Source: Bacteroidaceae bacterium (GTDB taxonomy: Bacteria > Bacteroidota > Bacteroidia > Bacteroidales > Bacteroidaceae). From it: DNA of 64,000 nt. Positions within the stretch are counted from its first letter, which is position 1. Every line of letters starts with the position of its first letter. The notes under the pieces were generated by a model that was not told the origin of the DNA, did no database searches, and saw nothing but the letters and a program-made list of their open reading frames with translations. Positions 15,460 through 24,518 of this stretch are shown here, piece after piece. The DNA is taken from positions 1 through 64,000 of the forward strand of contig JAKSIS010000005.1 in assembly GCA_024398665.1 (NCBI GenBank). The letters run 5' to 3'. The translations under genes and the position numbers were made by a program.

Positions 15460-16627
15460 ATTGAAAAGTGGTATTGCCGTAGCGGTCCACAAGGCCGCCT
15501 CTGGTCCTTCCGTCCACGGTCTTTTCCACCCACCCCACACCGTGGTTGAAATTGAACGCGTAGCTGTAGGCCGGTCTTATTATCTCCTTGCCCTTGAGAT
15601 TGATGTAGCCCCACAGGGAATCGCGCCTGACAACTGCCATGCCCTCAACGAAATTCCAGGCATCCCGGTATTTTGGCTTTACGACCTGCTTTCCTTTTGT
15701 GTCAATGTAGCCCCACAGGCTGTCAATGCATACGGCGGCACGGTCCTGAGAAAAGTCCCAGCCGTCATCGAAACTGTAACCGGTTATGGGTGTTCCGTCA
15801 AGTCCGATGTAACCCCACTTGCCGTATTCGCGCACTGCGGCGCGGTCGCAGGAGAAACTGTGCGCCTCAAGATACTTGAGCGGTATGACTTCATTGCCTT
15901 CCTTGTCTATGAAACCCCAGAAGAAGCTTTTGCGGACCATGGCACGGCCGCACGAGAACGCTTCAATCTCATCGTACTGGGGTTCTATCACTATATTGCC
16001 GCTGCGGTCGGCAAAGCCGTACATGCCGTCACGCAGCACCGGAGCCAGCCCCTCTGAGAAACGGCCGGCGAAAATGCAGCTGTCACGGGCGAACAGTTCG
16101 CAACCTTCACGGTCCACGAATCCGTAGCGGTTGGCGTCATCGACTATGTACGCAAGGCCGTCATGGAACTGCCCCGCTCTGCGGTAACGCGGCCCGATGA
16201 CTGTGTCTCCGCGGGCATTGATGTAGCCCCAGGGGCCGTCAGCATGGAAAGCCGCCATACCTTCACTGAAATCCGCCACATAATCATATACAAGAGGTAT
16301 CACCACCTGGCCGGAATGGTCTATGAAACCCCAGATGAAATCCCTGCTGACCCGTGCCAGATCGTCATAGAACGGCGAAGCGACGTCATATTCGTATCCT
16401 ACGAACAAATCCGCATCACGGTCAAGGTAACCGTAGCGGTTCCCGTCAGTCACAAAGGCCGCACCTTCCATGAACAGGCCGAATTCATGGCAGCTGTCAA
16501 GCGCTGCAGCCAGCTGCGGTGTGATACGTACCAGCCAGGGGTCATCGGACTCATACTGCCGCGATGAACGGCACGATGCGGCAGTCAGGAGAATGACTGT
16601 TGAAAGTATGATTCCGGCTCTTTTCAT
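15425..16627 (-). CDS. WG-repeat lipoprotein
   Basis: 400 residues from ATG 16625-16627 (MKRAGIILSTV). Lipobox LTAASC gives lipid attachment at C18. At least nine WG-type repeats follow, each with W/Y-G-F/Y-I/V-D near its start (WGFIDHSG, WGYINARG, WGFIDKEG, WGYIDTKG, WGYINLKG), about 40-45 residues per unit. WG repeats are thought to mediate binding; the target is unknown. The final residues (FQWGQSLEHGDSP) are encoded by the REP-like repeat, so the native C-terminus was altered by repeat insertion. The -7 box ends only 4 bp upstream of the ATG. Confidence 0.88.
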   Translation of the reverse strand: MKRAGIILSTVILLTAASCRSSRQYESDDPWLVRITPQLAAALDSCHEFGLFMEGAAFVTDGNRYGYLDRDADLFVGYEYDVASPFYDDLARVSRDFIWGFIDHSGQVVIPLVYDYVADFSEGMAAFHADGPWGYINARGDTVIGPRYRRAGQFHDGLAYIVDDANRYGFVDREGCELFARDSCIFAGRFSEGLAPVLRDGMYGFADRSGNIVIEPQYDEIEAFSCGRAMVRKSFFWGFIDKEGNEVIPLKYLEAHSFSCDRAAVREYGKWGYIGLDGTPITGYSFDDGWDFSQDRAAVCIDSLWGYIDTKGKQVVKPKYRDAWNFVEGMAVVRRDSLWGYINLKGKEIIRPAYSYAFNFNHGVGWVEKTVDGRTRGGLVDRYGNTTFQWGQSLEHGDSP

Positions 16628-16631
16628 GATG

Positions 16632-16639
16632 CAAAGATA
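16632..16639 (-). promoter_or_regulatory. -7 element for the WG-repeat gene
   Basis: TATCTTTG on the minus strand (16639-16632), 4 bp from the ATG. Transcription would begin at about the start codon, implying a leaderless or near-leaderless message. A single REP-like core lies just upstream (16649-16660). Confidence 0.5.
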
Positions 16640-16648
16640 CAATTTCAA

Positions 16649-16660
16649 GGGACAGTCCCC
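16649..16660. repeat. Single REP-like core GGGACAGTCCCC
   Basis: One copy of the palindromic core, between the XRE gene stop (16673) and the WG-gene promoter. Confidence 0.7.
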
Positions 16661-16672
16661 ACCAGGCGCACA

Positions 16673-16873
16673 TCAGTCCTGTTCCTCAAGTTCGAAAAGG
16701 TCGTTTACCGACACCCCGAATATGCGGGCCATTTTCAGTGCCAGGACCGTAGATGGGTTGAATTTGCCCTGCTCAATTGCTGCTATGGTCTGGCGGGTCA
16801 CGCCTGTGCGGTCCGCCAGATCCTGTTGCGTCATGTTGTTGCGTGCACGCTCCACGCGAATGCTATTCTTCAT
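16673..16873 (-). CDS. XRE-family transcriptional regulator
   Basis: 66 residues, essentially one helix-turn-helix domain: MTQQDLADRTGVTRQTIAAIEQGKFNPSTVLALKMARIFG is the compact YozG-type HTH. Such one-domain regulators often sit beside a membrane protein gene, as here: its start overlaps the end of the 318-residue membrane protein by 11 bp. It probably represses the shared promoter near 17850. Confidence 0.9.
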   Translation of the reverse strand: MKNSIRVERARNNMTQQDLADRTGVTRQTIAAIEQGKFNPSTVLALKMARIFGVSVNDLFELEEQD

Positions 16874-17819
16874 TGTCCAGGGCTTTATTGTCGTTATGCA
16901 AAGATATCTTGAAAATCAGTATGTAGTACACCATGAAAGCTGTCCAAGTGGTCAGTGGTGCCATCAGGCTTATAATGCGGCCGGTTGGCGGCAACAGGAA
17001 TCTGACAACTATGCCAAGAATACTCAGTATGAAATACAGTATTACCGTTTTCAACAGAGCATTCCAGCGTATGCCGTCTATGCGTTCGTCATCGGACTTT
17101 TCCTTTGAAAAGGCAGCAACGGTCAGGGCGGCAGGACAGAGAAGTGAAGATATCAGGACTGATACTATGAATGGTTTTGAATGTTCCAACACGTCTGCCG
17201 GTGAAGAACCTGATACCGTACTGAACGTGAAACACAATGGAATCACAAACATCACTGCAAATACGGCAAATCCTACCATCTGCCATCTGTGAGGCAGCAG
17301 ATATGATTTTGTCGCAGTTACAGGAACGGCGCCTTCAGAATCGGACTTTGAAAGTTTTCTGTCCTGTATCCAAAGCGACAGTTTCAGGCAGATGACATAC
17401 ACCAGCGGGAAAAAGCCGATATTGGAAAGTCTGACAAACGGTTGCATATCGAACGCGCCAGAGAGCGTCGGCTTATATTGTATGAGCAATGATAAGAGTA
17501 ATGATTCAAGCACACTCAATATGTTGATTATTATCCATACGATGATTGCTGTCAACAGGGACCTGCGCCGCATGGCTGAAATCATTTCATCTTCCCTGCG
17601 TTCCATTGACAGAGCCATCAGTATTCCTGACAACGGTATAAGAAGAAACTCCAGCAGAAACTGCAGATCTCTGGAAATGTTAAGCAACACATCACCGCTA
17701 AGGTGGGTGATACGTGCAACGTGTGATACGTCTGAAAACAGGGCAATCAGGAAGAATATGACAAACATGAATGCTCCGTTTATCTGCCATTTGTGCGGCA
17801 ACAGTCTGGTCTGTTTCAT
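16863..17819 (-). CDS. Membrane protein with internal duplication
   Basis: 318 residues with about eight transmembrane segments in two groups of four. The halves are related: LLPHKWQINGAFMFVIF at residue 6 corresponds to LLPHRWQMVGFAVFAVMF near residue 172, each followed by a long loop and further helices. No enzyme motif is seen. It is co-transcribed with a YozG-type HTH gene. Function unknown; a small-molecule or envelope-stress membrane protein under its own repressor is possible. Confidence 0.7.
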   Translation of the reverse strand: MKQTRLLPHKWQINGAFMFVIFFLIALFSDVSHVARITHLSGDVLLNISRDLQFLLEFLLIPLSGILMALSMERREDEMISAMRRRSLLTAIIVWIIINILSVLESLLLSLLIQYKPTLSGAFDMQPFVRLSNIGFFPLVYVICLKLSLWIQDRKLSKSDSEGAVPVTATKSYLLPHRWQMVGFAVFAVMFVIPLCFTFSTVSGSSPADVLEHSKPFIVSVLISSLLCPAALTVAAFSKEKSDDERIDGIRWNALLKTVILYFILSILGIVVRFLLPPTGRIISLMAPLTTWTAFMVYYILIFKISLHNDNKALDNEE

Positions 17820-17844
17820 TTGCTTTGAAATATTGGTTTCGCTG

Positions 17845-17874
17845 CAAATGTAATGTATTATTTACATCCTGCAA
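17845..17874 (-). promoter_or_regulatory. Promoter for the membrane protein-XRE pair
   Basis: TTG (17874-17872) and TACATTTG (17852-17845) on the minus strand are separated by 19 bp, a good -33/-7 match. Between them lies a TA-rich imperfect palindrome (ATGTA TTATT TACAT, 17852-17866), a candidate operator for the HTH protein. Confidence 0.6.
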
Positions 17875-17917
17875 TGGATTGTAAACATTTTGTTGACTTT
17901 TATTGCAGATTCAAACA

Positions 17918-17944
17918 AAAAAAAGTGCCACACAAAGGTGGCAC
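17918..17944 (-). terminator. Intrinsic terminator
   Basis: On the minus strand GTGCCAC (17944-17938) and GTGGCAC (17931-17925) form a 7-bp stem with a 6-base loop, followed by seven T (17924-17918). It lies 22 bp after the coding-like remnant at 17966 and ends the transcript of the lipoprotein gene at 18175-18942. Confidence 0.85.
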
Positions 17945-17965
17945 CTTTAATAATTATGACGATTG

Positions 17966-18172
17966 TCAGTCGTAGTCAACCTGAAGTGTCAGACTGTTCT
18001 TGCTGTCATCGGCCATGATGTATACCACACAGCGGACTGTGGTCTTGCTGCCGTTCTTCTCAACCTGGCTGCCATAATACCACTGCCACTGCTTGAATCC
18101 GTTCATTGATGCAATCAGGGCGTCATCAATGGTTTTAATGTCTTCAGTACGGCCTGAACTTGAGAAATAATG
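17966..18172 (-). pseudogene. Coding-like remnant downstream of the lipoprotein gene
   Basis: A minus-strand frame ending at TGA 17966-17968 reads through about 65 residues of ordinary protein (EDIKTIDDALIASMNGF, then WYYGSQVEKNG and VVYIMADDSKNSLTL). It overlaps the lipoprotein's last codons in another frame and has no ATG until inside the segment. It looks like the C-terminus of a related protein, or of the same gene after a frameshift. The terminator lies after it, not directly after the lipoprotein stop. Confidence 0.4.
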
Positions 18173-18174
18173 GA

Positions 18175-18942
18175 TTATTTGAGCCAGGTTACATCGACCT
18201 GCTTGGTGAATGCCACGTCAGGAACTGTGGTAGTGACAGCGACGGCCTTAAGCTGAACTTTGTCGTCCTTTGCCATATACATTACAATGCCTCCGTCATA
18301 TGCGAATGACAGCTTGCTGTATTCAAAGGAACCTATTTGCTGATAGCCCACCCAACGGAAGTTCTCCAGCATGTCCTTTGTGCCTACGTAAAGGTCAAGT
18401 TCCTTGCCTAAAACGGTAATTTTTCCGTCCTTCTTGAAGCCTACCTCCTCGAAATACTTGGGATTAAGGGTGTATTCGGCCCGTTCGTTGTTTATCGAGT
18501 TGCCGGCCCATTCATCATCCTCCCATGTGCCACCGTTCACCTGATCACCGTAATAGGTGTATCCGAAATCGTTTCCTGCCTTGTCACGGCCGGAAATGTA
18601 GATATAGTACGAAAGGCCGATGGTGGGTTCACCCGATCCGCCGCCTTCAGAACCTTCATAGTCACCCTGGCCGCCATAGATTTCGGTCTCATATATATAG
18701 TCCATTCTCTTGTTCCTGTCGCCGTTCGATGTGAATATACAGTATTCTTTCTCATCATCGTACTCCGTCAGTTCGAACTTGATGCTGTACGGACCGTCCA
18801 GCAGTTTCTCGGTATCGGGCAACTTGCCGCCGCCACCGCCGTTACCGCCGTTGTCATCATCGTCACTGTCCTTTGAGCAGGAACAGAATGCTGCGCCCAC
18901 TAGAAGGGCCGCCATGGCTGTGTAAAAAAGTTTCTTCTTCAT
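18175..18942 (-). CDS. Hypothetical lipoprotein
   Basis: 255 residues. The signal ends in FCSCSKDSDDDD, a Bacteroidetes-style lipoprotein export signal with a run of acidic residues after the cysteine, followed by a Gly-rich linker, so it is probably surface exposed. The mature part is beta-rich with no recognised domain (TYYGDQVNGGTWEDDEW, FRWVGYQQIGSF). It has its own -7 box; the following out-of-frame coding remnant raises the question of C-terminal truncation. Confidence 0.7.
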   Translation of the reverse strand: MKKKLFYTAMAALLVGAAFCSCSKDSDDDDNGGNGGGGGKLPDTEKLLDGPYSIKFELTEYDDEKEYCIFTSNGDRNKRMDYIYETEIYGGQGDYEGSEGGGSGEPTIGLSYYIYISGRDKAGNDFGYTYYGDQVNGGTWEDDEWAGNSINNERAEYTLNPKYFEEVGFKKDGKITVLGKELDLYVGTKDMLENFRWVGYQQIGSFEYSKLSFAYDGGIVMYMAKDDKVQLKAVAVTTTVPDVAFTKQVDVTWLK

Positions 18943-18967
18943 ACTGAAATTGAATTATTGGTTGGGG

Positions 18968-18975
18968 CAAAGATA
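18968..18975 (-). promoter_or_regulatory. -7 element for the hypothetical lipoprotein
   Basis: TATCTTTG on the minus strand (18975-18968), 25 bp before the ATG at 18942; it lies in the 52-bp gap after the RND gene. Confidence 0.5.
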
Positions 18976-18994
18976 ACCAATGTATTGTAATTCT

Positions 18995-21900
18995 CTATTT
19001 ATGAGTGACTTTTTTACCGTGGAAAATCTTGAAGACCACGGGGACGACAATCAGGGTGAGGAGCGTTGACAGAGTCATGCCGCCTATGATGACCCAGCCT
19101 ATGCCGTTGCGCAGTTCAGCGCTGGAGCCCGATGCGACAGCAACCGGAATCATGCCGATGACCGTTGACAGAGCCGTCATAAGGATAGGACGCGTACGCA
19201 TCTTCACGGCCGAAATGAGGGCGTTGTCCATGCTCTGCCCCGCAGCAAGCTGTTCGTTCGCGAAGTCCACCAGCAGGATGGCGTTTTTGGCCACAAGGCC
19301 TATGAGCATGACCAGACCCAGCATGGCGTAAATGTTCAGTGATGTTCCGGACATGGCCAGAGCCAGGATGGCACCCAGGATGGAGAACGGAATGGAGAAC
19401 ATCACGACAAGCGGATCAACCCAGTTGTTGTAGAGCAGGACCATTGCAAGGTACATGAGTATGAGCGAAAGCATCAGGGCCACGCCCATGACGCTCATTG
19501 AGTCCATCATGGATTTCATGTCGCCCACAGTCTCAAGTGAGACGCCCATCTGACGGGCCTTTGCATCGACCTTTTCAAGGAACTGGCTGGAAACGGCACC
19601 GGCTGAAATGCCCACCACATTTGACCCTATGGTAACTGACGGATTGCGGTTGTAGCGCTCCAGGCGGTTGGGACCTGTACCAAGACGGACATCGGCGAAC
19701 TGGTCCAGGGAAATGCGGTTGCCCTGAGCGTTTACAAAAGTCAGGCTTGAAACGTCGTCGATGTTCTCACGGTAGAACTTGTCAGCACGTATGTTGATGT
19801 CATATTCGTAGTCATTCTGCACGTACTTCATTGATGTGTTGCCCTGGAAGGCCATCTGCATTGTAAGGCCTACGTTGTCAAGCGTGAGTCCAAGGGCCGA
19901 CATCTTTTCACGGTCAACGGTGACCTGCACTTCAGGCATGCCGCTGCCAGTGGATATCTGCTGCTGGACGGTGCCGGGTATTGAACGCATCACATCAAGG
20001 GCATATTCGGCGAACAGGGCCACTGAATCGGCCTGGCTGCCGTTAATCACATATTCGACAGCTGAATTGTTGCCGGAACCGTGCAGCGATGCGGCAAACA
20101 TCTTCACCTTGGCGTCAACCAGATGGTCAGTCAGTTCGCGGCGCAGATGGCTTATGTACCTTATCACGTTCTCGTCACGTTCTGACGGCGGAACCATCTT
20201 CACGGTGATTTCTGACAGGTACGGGGTGCCCTGCGTGCTTTCGTTCTGGCTGCCGGTCAGACCAATCATGGTGACCACCTCAGTGATCTCATCCTGTTCA
20301 AGAAGCCATGATTCGGCCTTGGAGACCATCTTTGAAGACTCTTCAATGGATATGTCCTTGGGCATTTCAATGAGCACTGAGAATTCGCTCTGGTCAACGT
20401 CAGGCATGAACTGGAATCCTATGAATCCCATGGGGAACAGACTGAATATGGCAACAGTCACGGCAATCACGACAATTCCTATCCAGCGCTTGTGCCCCAG
20501 TGACCAGCCCAGAATGTCAGCTACCCAGTCACCGAATCTCCTTATGCCGTTCTCAAAGCCCTGGAGCATGCGTCCCGAGAACTTGTCAGTGTCAAGCCGG
20601 TCAAGTTTCGAGAAACGTGAAGTAAGCAGCGGAACCAGTGTGAGTGCGGCCAGCAGGGAGAACAGTATGGAGAACACTATCACGCCGCAGAACTGGCGCA
20701 GGATGTCTGACACCAGACTGTTGGTGAGTGCAATGGGAAGGAATACAATCACCAGGACCAGTGTCACGGTGATGACTGTGAATCCTATTTCATCCATAGC
20801 GTCCTTGGTGGCCTGGACAGGGTTCTTGCCCATCTCCAGATGGCGGTATACGTTCTCTATGACCACAATGGCGTCATCAACCAGCACACCTATCACCACT
20901 GACAGTCCCAGCAGGGACATAAGGTTCAGCGTGAAGTTGAACAGTTTCATGCCGATGAAGGCGCCTATGAGTGACAGCGGAACGACCAGCATGACCATAA
21001 GGGCGTTGCGCCAGTTGTGCAGGAACAGCAGAATGACTATGGTCACCAGCAGTATGGCAAGCAGCAGGTCAATGAGCACGGACCTGATCGATTCACGTGT
21101 AAAGTCCGATGTGTCCGACACAATCTCCATCTGCAGATTGACGTCGCTGTAGTACTCTTCAAGTCCCCTGATGCTTTCGCGCACGTTGTCGCTCAGGTCA
21201 ATGGCATTGGCATCGGCCTGTTTGAATATGTCAAGCAGCACGGCGTCCCGGCCGTTCACGCGGGCCAGTTTGATGGGGTCCTTGGCACTTTCCGTAATCT
21301 CGGCAATGTCCGACAGACGTATCTGAGTGCCGGTTGGCAGGGTCATGACCACAAGCGAACGTATCTCGTCAATGGTCTCCAGCTTGCCGGACAGACGTAT
21401 TGACGTGTTGGTCCTTTCGTTTCTCAGACTGCCGGTCGGGAAATCAAGGTTGGCGGCACGCAGCACGCCCAGCACCTGAACCGGAGTCATGCCCAGGGCA
21501 CGCATCTGCTCCATGTCAAGGTTGACCTGGATTTCCTTGGGCAGTTCGCCCACTGACGTGACCTTTGCCATACCCGGAACACGGAGGAGTTCCGGAACCA
21601 GACGGTGCTCCACCAGGTCGCTGAATTCAGTAGTCTCCAGGTCCGATGTCACTGACATGGTGATGATTGACTTGTCGTCGACAGTGATCTTGTTGATCAT
21701 GGGGGACAGGACGGAACTGGGCAGTTCGGCCTTCTTGGAGCTGATCTTGTTCTGGGCATCGGTCATGGCCTTGTCAATGTCAGTACCGTAGGTGAATGAC
21801 ACGAACACCATTGACATGCTTTCAAACGAATAGGAACGCATGGATTCCACGCCCTGCAGTGATGAGAGCGCGTCTTCAAGCTTGCGGGTGAGTGAGTTCT

Positions 21901-22078
21901 CGACCTCGGACGGCGATGCACCGGGATATACCACCTGCACGTTCATTGAAGGCGGCGTGAACTTGGGCATGAGCTCGGCCTGGAGCGACGAATACCCCAG
22001 GAAGCCCAGTATGGCTATGACCATGAACAGCACTATGACTGTTATAGGTCTTCTTACTGACAGATCTGATATTTTCAT
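18995..22078 (-). CDS. RND efflux transporter permease (AcrB/MdtB-type)
   Basis: 1027 residues, normal for a HAE1-type RND pump. MKISDLSVRRPITVIVLFMVIAI is the typical first helix; two large periplasmic loops and twelve transmembrane segments follow. VGVLVDDAIVVIENV in TM4 carries the paired aspartates of the proton relay. The pump works as a trimer in the inner membrane with the adaptor and TolC encoded just upstream. Substrate cannot be deduced. Last gene of the tetR-tolC-MFP-RND operon, 6 bp after the adaptor. Confidence 0.95.
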   Translation of the reverse strand: MKISDLSVRRPITVIVLFMVIAILGFLGYSSLQAELMPKFTPPSMNVQVVYPGASPSEVENSLTRKLEDALSSLQGVESMRSYSFESMSMVFVSFTYGTDIDKAMTDAQNKISSKKAELPSSVLSPMINKITVDDKSIITMSVTSDLETTEFSDLVEHRLVPELLRVPGMAKVTSVGELPKEIQVNLDMEQMRALGMTPVQVLGVLRAANLDFPTGSLRNERTNTSIRLSGKLETIDEIRSLVVMTLPTGTQIRLSDIAEITESAKDPIKLARVNGRDAVLLDIFKQADANAIDLSDNVRESIRGLEEYYSDVNLQMEIVSDTSDFTRESIRSVLIDLLLAILLVTIVILLFLHNWRNALMVMLVVPLSLIGAFIGMKLFNFTLNLMSLLGLSVVIGVLVDDAIVVIENVYRHLEMGKNPVQATKDAMDEIGFTVITVTLVLVIVFLPIALTNSLVSDILRQFCGVIVFSILFSLLAALTLVPLLTSRFSKLDRLDTDKFSGRMLQGFENGIRRFGDWVADILGWSLGHKRWIGIVVIAVTVAIFSLFPMGFIGFQFMPDVDQSEFSVLIEMPKDISIEESSKMVSKAESWLLEQDEITEVVTMIGLTGSQNESTQGTPYLSEITVKMVPPSERDENVIRYISHLRRELTDHLVDAKVKMFAASLHGSGNNSAVEYVINGSQADSVALFAEYALDVMRSIPGTVQQQISTGSGMPEVQVTVDREKMSALGLTLDNVGLTMQMAFQGNTSMKYVQNDYEYDINIRADKFYRENIDDVSSLTFVNAQGNRISLDQFADVRLGTGPNRLERYNRNPSVTIGSNVVGISAGAVSSQFLEKVDAKARQMGVSLETVGDMKSMMDSMSVMGVALMLSLILMYLAMVLLYNNWVDPLVVMFSIPFSILGAILALAMSGTSLNIYAMLGLVMLIGLVAKNAILLVDFANEQLAAGQSMDNALISAVKMRTRPILMTALSTVIGMIPVAVASGSSAELRNGIGWVIIGGMTLSTLLTLIVVPVVFKIFHGKKVTHK

Positions 22079-22084
22079 GGCCGC

Positions 22085-23134
22085 TTATTTTACTATTGTG
22101 ACTTCAGTTCCGTCTGCAACGTTCATGATGCCTGCGGTGATGAGTTCGTCACCGGCGCTTATGCCGTCAAGGATTTCTACATTTTCACCAACCATCTCAC
22201 CAAGGACAACCTGACGCTTTACGGCCTTGCCGTCCTTGACTACATACACGTTTGCAGACTTGGCGCTGCCTACAATGGCCTTACGGGGGACAAGCACGCC
22301 GTTACGGCCTGTACCGGCATTGAACTGTACCTTCAGATACATGCCTATGCGCAGTTCATCGTCACTGTCAACATATATTTCCACGGGATAGTTCATTCCG
22401 CGGTCAGTCTTTATACCTATGTAGTTTATGTGTCCAGTGAAGGTCCTGCCCTGAAGGGAACTGTTGGTAAGACTGACCTCCTGTCCTTCGGCAAGCATCT
22501 TCACCCTTGATTCAGGCACGCCGACAGTCACTTTCAGCCTGCCGTCATCCACAATGTCAAACAGCGGGGCGTTGGGGGCTATGAGCGAACCCAGTTCGAC
22601 ATAACGCATGTTGACGGTACCGTCCATCGGGGATTTGACAACTGCGTCCTCAAGCATTTTGCGGGCACGGTCCAGACGGCTCTTGGCAGCTTTCAGCTGT
22701 GTTTTCAGGCCATCCAGCTGCTGGTCGGTGACACCGCCCACAGCATTCGAACGGGTCATGCGGTCAACGTTCTGCTTCATGTCGTCATATGCGGCCTGGG
22801 CGGCTTCATAGTCAGAAAGGAGCAGGTCGCTGTCAACTTCAAGAAGCTTGTCACCCTTTCTTACATGTTTGCCGTTGTCCGCATATATTGCAATCACACG
22901 GCCCTGTGTACCTGATACGAAATTCAGTTCGCTCACAGCGGCAGCAGTGCCGTTGGCAGTAAAGTCCAGACTGTATTCATCGGCACTTACCTTTACTGTC
23001 GAAACCGGGACTGCGCCTTCAGCACTGGCAGTTTCCTCCGTTTCAGCCACCATTTTCCTTTTGTTGGAAGCCAGTACGGCTACAATTCCTCCTACAACGG
23101 CTACCGTTATCACTATACCTGTTATCTTTTTCAT
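22085..23134 (-). CDS. RND efflux periplasmic adaptor (membrane fusion protein)
   Basis: 349 residues from ATG 23132-23134 (MKKITGIVITVAVVGGIV). One N-terminal membrane anchor, a lipoyl-like half motif (GRVIAIYADNGKHVRKGDKLLEVD), a helical hairpin (about 90-140), the second half motif with VKSPMDGTVNMRYVELGSLI, then beta-barrel domains. This is the HlyD/AcrA architecture linking pump and channel. 13 bp after tolC and 6 bp before the pump. Confidence 0.94.
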   Translation of the reverse strand: MKKITGIVITVAVVGGIVAVLASNKRKMVAETEETASAEGAVPVSTVKVSADEYSLDFTANGTAAAVSELNFVSGTQGRVIAIYADNGKHVRKGDKLLEVDSDLLLSDYEAAQAAYDDMKQNVDRMTRSNAVGGVTDQQLDGLKTQLKAAKSRLDRARKMLEDAVVKSPMDGTVNMRYVELGSLIAPNAPLFDIVDDGRLKVTVGVPESRVKMLAEGQEVSLTNSSLQGRTFTGHINYIGIKTDRGMNYPVEIYVDSDDELRIGMYLKVQFNAGTGRNGVLVPRKAIVGSAKSANVYVVKDGKAVKRQVVLGEMVGENVEILDGISAGDELITAGIMNVADGTEVTIVK

Positions 23135-23147
23135 ATTGGAAATTTGC

Positions 23148-24515
23148 TTATTGGTTGATTTCTCCGATGCTGCCATCGGCCTTTTTGAGTTCGATGTATG
23201 CGCTCATGCAGTTTGTGAGAGCGTTGACGTAGTTCATCTGGGCCTCGATGAGTGAGGACGATGCGTTCAGCACGTCTGACAGTGACGAGATGCCCTCACC
23301 GAAATTGAATTCGGTGACATTGAACACCTCCTGGGCCAGATCCTTGTTCCTTCGCTGTGATTCAATTGTGCGCATCTGCTGTTCAAGCTGCATCCTGGCA
23401 TTGCTGTGGGCCATGGTCAGTGACTGTTCCAGCATATAGCGGTCATTGTCGGCCTTCATTATTTCAATCTTGGCCTTGTTGATCTTTGCGTTCTTGGACA
23501 TGCCGGTGAACACAGGGAATTTCAGGTTCAGCGACACCATTGAAACCGGGAAGCTGTGGTATGAATCACCGCTGAAATCGTTGCCTGTATAGTTCATGGA
23601 ATAATTGCCCGCTAGCACAAGTGCCGGGAGCGTTTCGTACACGGCTGACTTGTACTGGAGACTTGCCAGATTCTTCTGCTGTTCAAGGATTCTGTAGGCA
23701 GGAAGTGCCGTGACGTCAAAAACGGGACTGATGGCATCCTGTATCTGCTGTTCCATACGGTCAATGTCAATTTCCGGTATTCCAATCTCTTCAGTCATAG
23801 GATAGCCCATCTGCAGTTTGAGCAGGTTCTTCTGGACTTCAAGGGCCTGAAGCATGGAACTCTTCTGCGTTTCAAGATTGGTTCTGGCTACAGTTATGCG
23901 GTCCACATCAATCTGCCTGACCAGCCCTATCTCCCTGTTCACCTGCATCATGTTCAGCGTAGTGTCCATGAGCGCTATGCTCTCATCGAACTGTGTGGCG
24001 GCATACTGCAGCACCTGAACATTATAATAGAAGGTGGCGGTCTGGGCTATTATGTCGCTCATGCCGGCCTCAACGCCTATTGCAGCCATTTCACTTGTGG
24101 CCTGAGTGACTTTCAGCGCATTGAAGAGCGAAAAGTTGATTATCTGCTGGGTAATTGAAGCTCCCCAGTTGGCTGACATGTCAAGGCTCATTGTCATTGC
24201 AATGTAGTCAGGCATTCCGGCTGGCGCCATGGATCCCATCATGGGAGTGATGAAATTTGGCATCGTCACCAGCGGCTTGTCAATGTTGTAGGTGAAACCC
24301 GCGCTCGCATTGATCTGCGGCAGCAGCGAACCTATCAGTTCACGCTTTGACTGGGCGGCAGTCTCCAGGCCCAGCTTGTCCTTCTGCAGACTCCGGTTGT
24401 GTTCGACCGCATAGTCGAAACACTGTTTCAGAGTGAACGTTTCCATGGCGGCCGTCTCCACTCCAGGAATGGCTGCCAGAAACAGAAGAACGCTCAAAAA
24501 GTGCTTTTTCTTCAT
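23148..24515 (-). CDS. TolC family outer-membrane efflux channel
   Basis: 455 residues with a signal peptide (to about ETAAM). Two repeated OEP domains of long helices: TLKQCFDYAVEHNRSLQKDKLGLETA at the start and NFGEGISSLSDVLNASSSLIEAQMNYVNAL near the end are typical. It supplies the outer-membrane exit duct for the RND pump. It starts 3 bp after the tetR stop, so all four genes form one transcript. Confidence 0.94.
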   Translation of the reverse strand: MKKKHFLSVLLFLAAIPGVETAAMETFTLKQCFDYAVEHNRSLQKDKLGLETAAQSKRELIGSLLPQINASAGFTYNIDKPLVTMPNFITPMMGSMAPAGMPDYIAMTMSLDMSANWGASITQQIINFSLFNALKVTQATSEMAAIGVEAGMSDIIAQTATFYYNVQVLQYAATQFDESIALMDTTLNMMQVNREIGLVRQIDVDRITVARTNLETQKSSMLQALEVQKNLLKLQMGYPMTEEIGIPEIDIDRMEQQIQDAISPVFDVTALPAYRILEQQKNLASLQYKSAVYETLPALVLAGNYSMNYTGNDFSGDSYHSFPVSMVSLNLKFPVFTGMSKNAKINKAKIEIMKADNDRYMLEQSLTMAHSNARMQLEQQMRTIESQRRNKDLAQEVFNVTEFNFGEGISSLSDVLNASSSLIEAQMNYVNALTNCMSAYIELKKADGSIGEINQ

Positions 24516-24518
24516 TTC

